From: Thiotrichaceae bacterium
GTDB taxonomy: Bacteria; Pseudomonadota; Gammaproteobacteria; Thiotrichales; Thiotrichaceae
Direction of reading: 5' to 3'
NCBI GenBank assembly: GCA_015486375.1
Contig: WFRR01000124.1
Span: 1-40,067 of the forward strand
DNA length: 40,067 bases
The notes under the pieces were generated by a model. The model saw only the letters and a list, made by a program, of their open reading frames with translations, ran no database searches and was not told where the DNA came from. Shown here piece by piece: positions 37,253 through 40,067 of the stretch. The stretch's first letter is position 1. Each line of letters opens with the position of its first letter. Position numbers and translations under genes: made by a program.

Positions 37253-37876
37253 TTATTTCAGACTGGATTTTAAGGCGAGGCGGATAATATCTTCGATTGA
37301 ATCGGCTTGATTGATGACCCCTGAAACCATTTTACTCGCTTGTGCAGGTCGATAACCTAAAGCTAATAAGGCGGTAGTGGCTTCTTCTTCTTTAGCACGT
37401 TGTGACATGGCAGGTTTTACCGCTGCATTGCCCGAATCAGTCCCTATATGATCGCTTGCTTGTTCAGGCGCAAGTTTATCGACACGATCGCGCATTTCAA
37501 TAATTAAGCGTTCTGCGGTTTTCTTACCCACACCGGGAATCTTAGTTAACGCAATAATATTATCGTTACGAATATAATTGGAAAAATCGTTTAAACCCAT
37601 TGTTGATACAATCGCCAACGCCATTTTAGGCCCTACACCATTGACGTGTAATAAACTCCGAAACAGCAGGCGCTCATTCACTTGGCTAAAGGCATATAAA
37701 GTTTGAGCATCTTCACGCACAATAAAATGGGTGAATAGGGTTGTTTCCTGTTGCAACTCAGGTAAGTCTGAAAAAGTCGTCATGGATGCTTGCATTTCAT
37801 AGCCAACGCCGTTGACATCTAACATTAAATCAGGAGCTTTTTTGTAAATTAATATGCCACGTAATAAACCTATCAT
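37253..37876 (-). CDS. ruvA: Holliday junction DNA-binding protein RuvA
   Basis: Tetrameric protein that holds the four-way junction open for RuvB. The 207-residue product starts MIGLLRGILIYK, the family start, at ATG 37876 with GGA about 11 bases upstream. A longer in-frame extension to 37930 would run into ruvC and is rejected. It has the OB-fold N-terminus, helix-hairpin-helix motifs (VNGVGPKMAL, IPGVGKKTAERL) and the C-terminal RuvB-binding domain (ALLALGYRPAQAS). It starts 5 bases after ruvC. Confidence 0.97.
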   Translation of the reverse strand: MIGLLRGILIYKKAPDLMLDVNGVGYEMQASMTTFSDLPELQQETTLFTHFIVREDAQTLYAFSQVNERLLFRSLLHVNGVGPKMALAIVSTMGLNDFSNYIRNDNIIALTKIPGVGKKTAERLIIEMRDRVDKLAPEQASDHIGTDSGNAAVKPAMSQRAKEEEATTALLALGYRPAQASKMVSGVINQADSIEDIIRLALKSSLK

Positions 37877-37881
37877 TGTGA

Positions 37882-38376
37882 TTACAATCCTTTTAATCGT
37901 GTATTGAGTGCGGAAATATGGGCATGACATAAAGCAACGGCGAGTGCATCAGCCGCATCGGCTTGTAACTTACCTTGTAAATTAAGCAGTATTTTAACCA
38001 TGTGTTGTACTTGCACTTTATCGGCTGCACCTGTACCCACAACAGACTGTTTAATTTCTTTCGGGCTGTATTCCGCTACCTTTAAGCCTGCAATCACCGC
38101 ACTGCAAATAGCTGCTCCCCGCGCTTGTCCAAGCTTCAGGGCAGAATCTGCATTTTTAGACATAAATACATTTTCAATCGCAAATGCAGTCGGAGAATGA
38201 AGCTGAATAACTCGTTGTACTTCGGTAAAAATAACCCCTAGCCGTTCAGATAAGGGGCTTTTGGTATCCAATTTAAGCGTGCTGCTATAAACGTATTTAT
38301 TATAACGGCCATCACTATCAATAACCCCAATTCCCATTAAACGTGATCCAGGATCAATACCCATAATGCGTTGCAC
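37882..38376 (-). CDS. ruvC: Crossover junction endodeoxyribonuclease RuvC
   Basis: Resolves Holliday junctions by paired nicks. The 164-residue product has the RNase H-like fold and all four acidic residues: Asp8 (GIDPGS), Glu68 (IENVF), Asp140 and Asp143 (DAADALA). It starts with GTG at 38376, 9 bases after yebC. The order yebC-ruvC-ruvA-ruvB is the standard one. Confidence 0.97.
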   Translation of the reverse strand: MQRIMGIDPGSRLMGIGVIDSDGRYNKYVYSSTLKLDTKSPLSERLGVIFTEVQRVIQLHSPTAFAIENVFMSKNADSALKLGQARGAAICSAVIAGLKVAEYSPKEIKQSVVGTGAADKVQVQHMVKILLNLQGKLQADAADALAVALCHAHISALNTRLKGL

Positions 38377-38385
38377 TGATAAATG

Positions 38386-39138
38386 CTAGGCTGAGTCCAT
38401 TGCTTGTATGACTTCATCAGGAATATCAGCATTGGTAAAGACTTCCTGTACATCATCAAGTTCTTCTAAAACATCCACTAACTTAAGCAGTTTTTCTGCA
38501 TTAGCCACATCGAGAGGAATTAAATTATCTGCTCGCATGGTCACTTCAGCTTCATCAGGGCTTAAACCCGCTTCGGTAAGGGCTAAGTTCACCTCTGTAA
38601 AACTCGCAACATCGGTCAGGACTTCAATTGAACCATCCTCCTCTGCTACGACATCCTCTGCCCCTGCATCTAGTGCAGCTTCCATTAGCGTATCTTCATC
38701 ACCTGATTCATAAGAGAGAACCCCGATTTGGTTAAACATATAGGAGACTGAACCATCTGTGCCTAAATTACCGCCTGCTTTGGTAAAGGCATGGCGCACT
38801 TCTGATACCGTACGATTACGGTTATCAGTCATGCATTCAGCAATAACGGCAACGCCACCGGGTCCATAACCTTCGTAACGAATTTCATCATAAGCTTCGC
38901 CACCTAATTCACCTGAGCCGCGTTTACAAGCGCGTTCAATGGTGTCTTTCGGCATATTTGAACCCAAGGCTTTATCCACCGCTAAACGTAAGCGAGGATG
39001 TGCATTGGCATCAGAGGTTTGTCCTTCTCGGGCAGCAACGGTAATTTCACGAATAATTTTCGTCCATACTTTGGCACGTTTTTTATCATTCGCCGCTTTT
39101 TTGTGCTTTATATTCGCCCACTTACTATGTCCAGCCAT
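38386..39138 (-). CDS. YebC/PmpR family regulator
   Basis: DUF28 protein of 250 residues. Bacterial members act as DNA-binding transcription regulators, and recent work links the family to translation of proline-rich stretches, like the mitochondrial TACO1. The start MAGHSKWANIKHKKAANDKK is diagnostic, as is YEGYGPGGVAVIAECMTDNRNRT. It heads the ruvCAB operon. Confidence 0.96.
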   Translation of the reverse strand: MAGHSKWANIKHKKAANDKKRAKVWTKIIREITVAAREGQTSDANAHPRLRLAVDKALGSNMPKDTIERACKRGSGELGGEAYDEIRYEGYGPGGVAVIAECMTDNRNRTVSEVRHAFTKAGGNLGTDGSVSYMFNQIGVLSYESGDEDTLMEAALDAGAEDVVAEEDGSIEVLTDVASFTEVNLALTEAGLSPDEAEVTMRADNLIPLDVANAEKLLKLVDVLEELDDVQEVFTNADIPDEVIQAMDSA

Positions 39139-39286
39139 AAATATTTATCAGTTTGTAGTTGTTAATAATCAAGCAGTTTGTTGTATTAATCACTCAAATT
39201 TTGAGATTATCTCTTGCTTGAAATAGAGAAAAAAAGAGTGTGGCAATACTAACATAAGTCTTTGACATCCTCCTGATCCGTCAACA

Positions 39287-40067
39287 TTATATGATAGATT
39301 TTAACTTTTCCTGTTCTGCCTCTAAGCGATCAGCTTCAGCTTTTAAAGCATTGAGCTTTTCAACCATCGGTGTGACTGTTGCAGACAGTTGTAGCTTATC
39401 AGCCGCGCCCCAGTAGTCTAAACCCCGCTTCTCTCCTTCTTCTACGATTTGCTTATGTAGGGGTTTATAGAACTCGTATTCTGCTAGATAAGTCTGTGTA
39501 ATAACATCTATTTGTTGCTGTAATTGTTCATGTTGTTCGGCGTATTGTTTAGCCGCGCGTTCTGTATTGCTTGAAAAGGCTTGCAAATCGAGTGTGCCTG
39601 ACTCCAATTTACTCACTAGGCTGGAAAAATAAGCCAGTGGGTTTTTTAAGGGGTCTGTGCTGTTTTGCAGCCGATGGGTCAGTGTTTCGAGTAACGCTTG
39701 AGAGTAATCACCTGCTCGGGGTAGCAAAGATCGTTCCAGTTCTTGGCACTGTTGATCGCTAAGTTGAGTTGGAAAATGATATGTAATATTTGAATTATCA
39801 GGTGTTTGAGCCTGATGAGTTTGAGCCGTGTGATTAGCCGTTGGGGTTATATTTTCAGTCGCTTGAGGCGTAGATTCCTGTATTTTTACATCTTGAAATT
39901 TTTCCTCAATGGTGTGTAATTTTCCCACCACGCTTTGTAATTGGTTGCTGAATTGATCGCTTAATTTTGTTTCGATTACATTTAACGCGGAGGCAATCAC
40001 TGTTTGTATTTTTAAGGTTAGCGTGTCGTCATCAATCGGCTGAGTGTCTTCAAGACTTTGTTTATCT
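39287..40067 (-). CDS. Partial gene sharing C-terminal module with the phage-O-like protein
   Basis: The frame is open from the window edge to the stop at 39287, so the N-terminus is outside. An internal GTG at 40000 could be taken for a start, but the frame continues upstream without a stop. The visible 259 residues hold a helical, Gln/Thr-rich part and then a module matching residues 383-445 of the protein at 8400-9998: QLSDQQCQELERSLLPRAG, TDPLKNPLAYFSSLV, SGTLDLQAF. The end (about the last 70 residues) is a charged coiled coil. By analogy the missing N-terminus may be a winged helix; that cannot be seen here. Confidence 0.7.
   Translation of the reverse strand, partial: DKQSLEDTQPIDDDTLTLKIQTVIASALNVIETKLSDQFSNQLQSVVGKLHTIEEKFQDVKIQESTPQATENITPTANHTAQTHQAQTPDNSNITYHFPTQLSDQQCQELERSLLPRAGDYSQALLETLTHRLQNSTDPLKNPLAYFSSLVSKLESGTLDLQAFSSNTERAAKQYAEQHEQLQQQIDVITQTYLAEYEFYKPLHKQIVEEGEKRGLDYWGAADKLQLSATVTPMVEKLNALKAEADRLEAEQEKLKSII

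Noticed and set aside
37877-37930. Upstream extension of RuvA
   Set aside because: RuvA proteins begin MIGLLRG; the extension would overlap the end of ruvC.
38408-38713. Ser-rich 101-codon frame antisense to yebC
   Set aside because: Low-complexity shadow of a conserved gene.

Overview
The window looks like a piece of chromosome from a low-GC gammaproteobacterium. The core gene orders are gammaproteobacterial: mutL-miaA-hfq-hflX, yebC-ruvC-ruvA-ruvB, tamA-tamB, murA-hisG-hisD, DsbD/TlpA, and the DUF2062 and DUF2058 proteins. The AT-rich composition together with these families would fit a Thiotrichales/Beggiatoa-like bacterium, but that assignment is inference from gene content and style only. 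I recognise no rRNA, tRNA, CRISPR array or intact insertion sequence.

Layout. 1-4665 (minus): mutL, miaA, hfq and hflX, the last cut by the window edge; mismatch repair, tRNA modification, RNA chaperone, ribosome-associated GTPase. 4887-8398: pgsA (plus), a DUF2062 membrane protein (minus), and comEC (plus), the DNA-uptake channel. 8400-14279 is the accessory part. It holds a phage-O-like replication protein (minus) whose upstream region carries an AT-rich stretch and a 21-bp iteron array, then a CDF-type cation transporter (minus), and divergently a five-gene operon with an ECF sigma factor, a DUF3619-like membrane protein (probable anti-sigma), a small exported protein, a DUF3106 protein and an outer-membrane barrel. 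14325-17326: phosphoglucomutase, a DUF2058 protein and a small exported His-rich protein. 17437-22306 (minus): TlpA-like lipoprotein thioredoxin, a DsbD with two N-terminal domains, a trypsin-like protease with a C-terminal membrane anchor, and an orphan OmpR-type regulator lacking the phospho-acceptor Asp. 22307-22906 is a 600-bp gene-poor spacer with hexamer and heptamer tandem repeats. 22907-28841 (plus): exported SCP2-like protein, murA, hisG, DAHP synthase, hisD, yaaA. 28879-39138 (minus): tamB, tamA, dacB, ruvB, ruvA, ruvC, yebC. 39287-end (minus): a partial gene sharing the C-terminal module of the phage-O-like protein.

How they work together. Much of the window serves the envelope: TamAB for outer-membrane assembly, DsbD/TlpA for periplasmic thiol reduction, PBP4 and MurA for peptidoglycan, PgsA for phospholipid, and the sigma/anti-sigma/OMP operon. 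MutL, RuvABC and ComEC handle DNA repair, recombination and uptake.

The strongest candidate for something undescribed is the pairing of a winged-helix/coiled-coil initiator-like protein with a textbook iteron array and AT-rich DNA inside otherwise core chromosome. A second gene with the same C-terminal module lies about 30 kb away.
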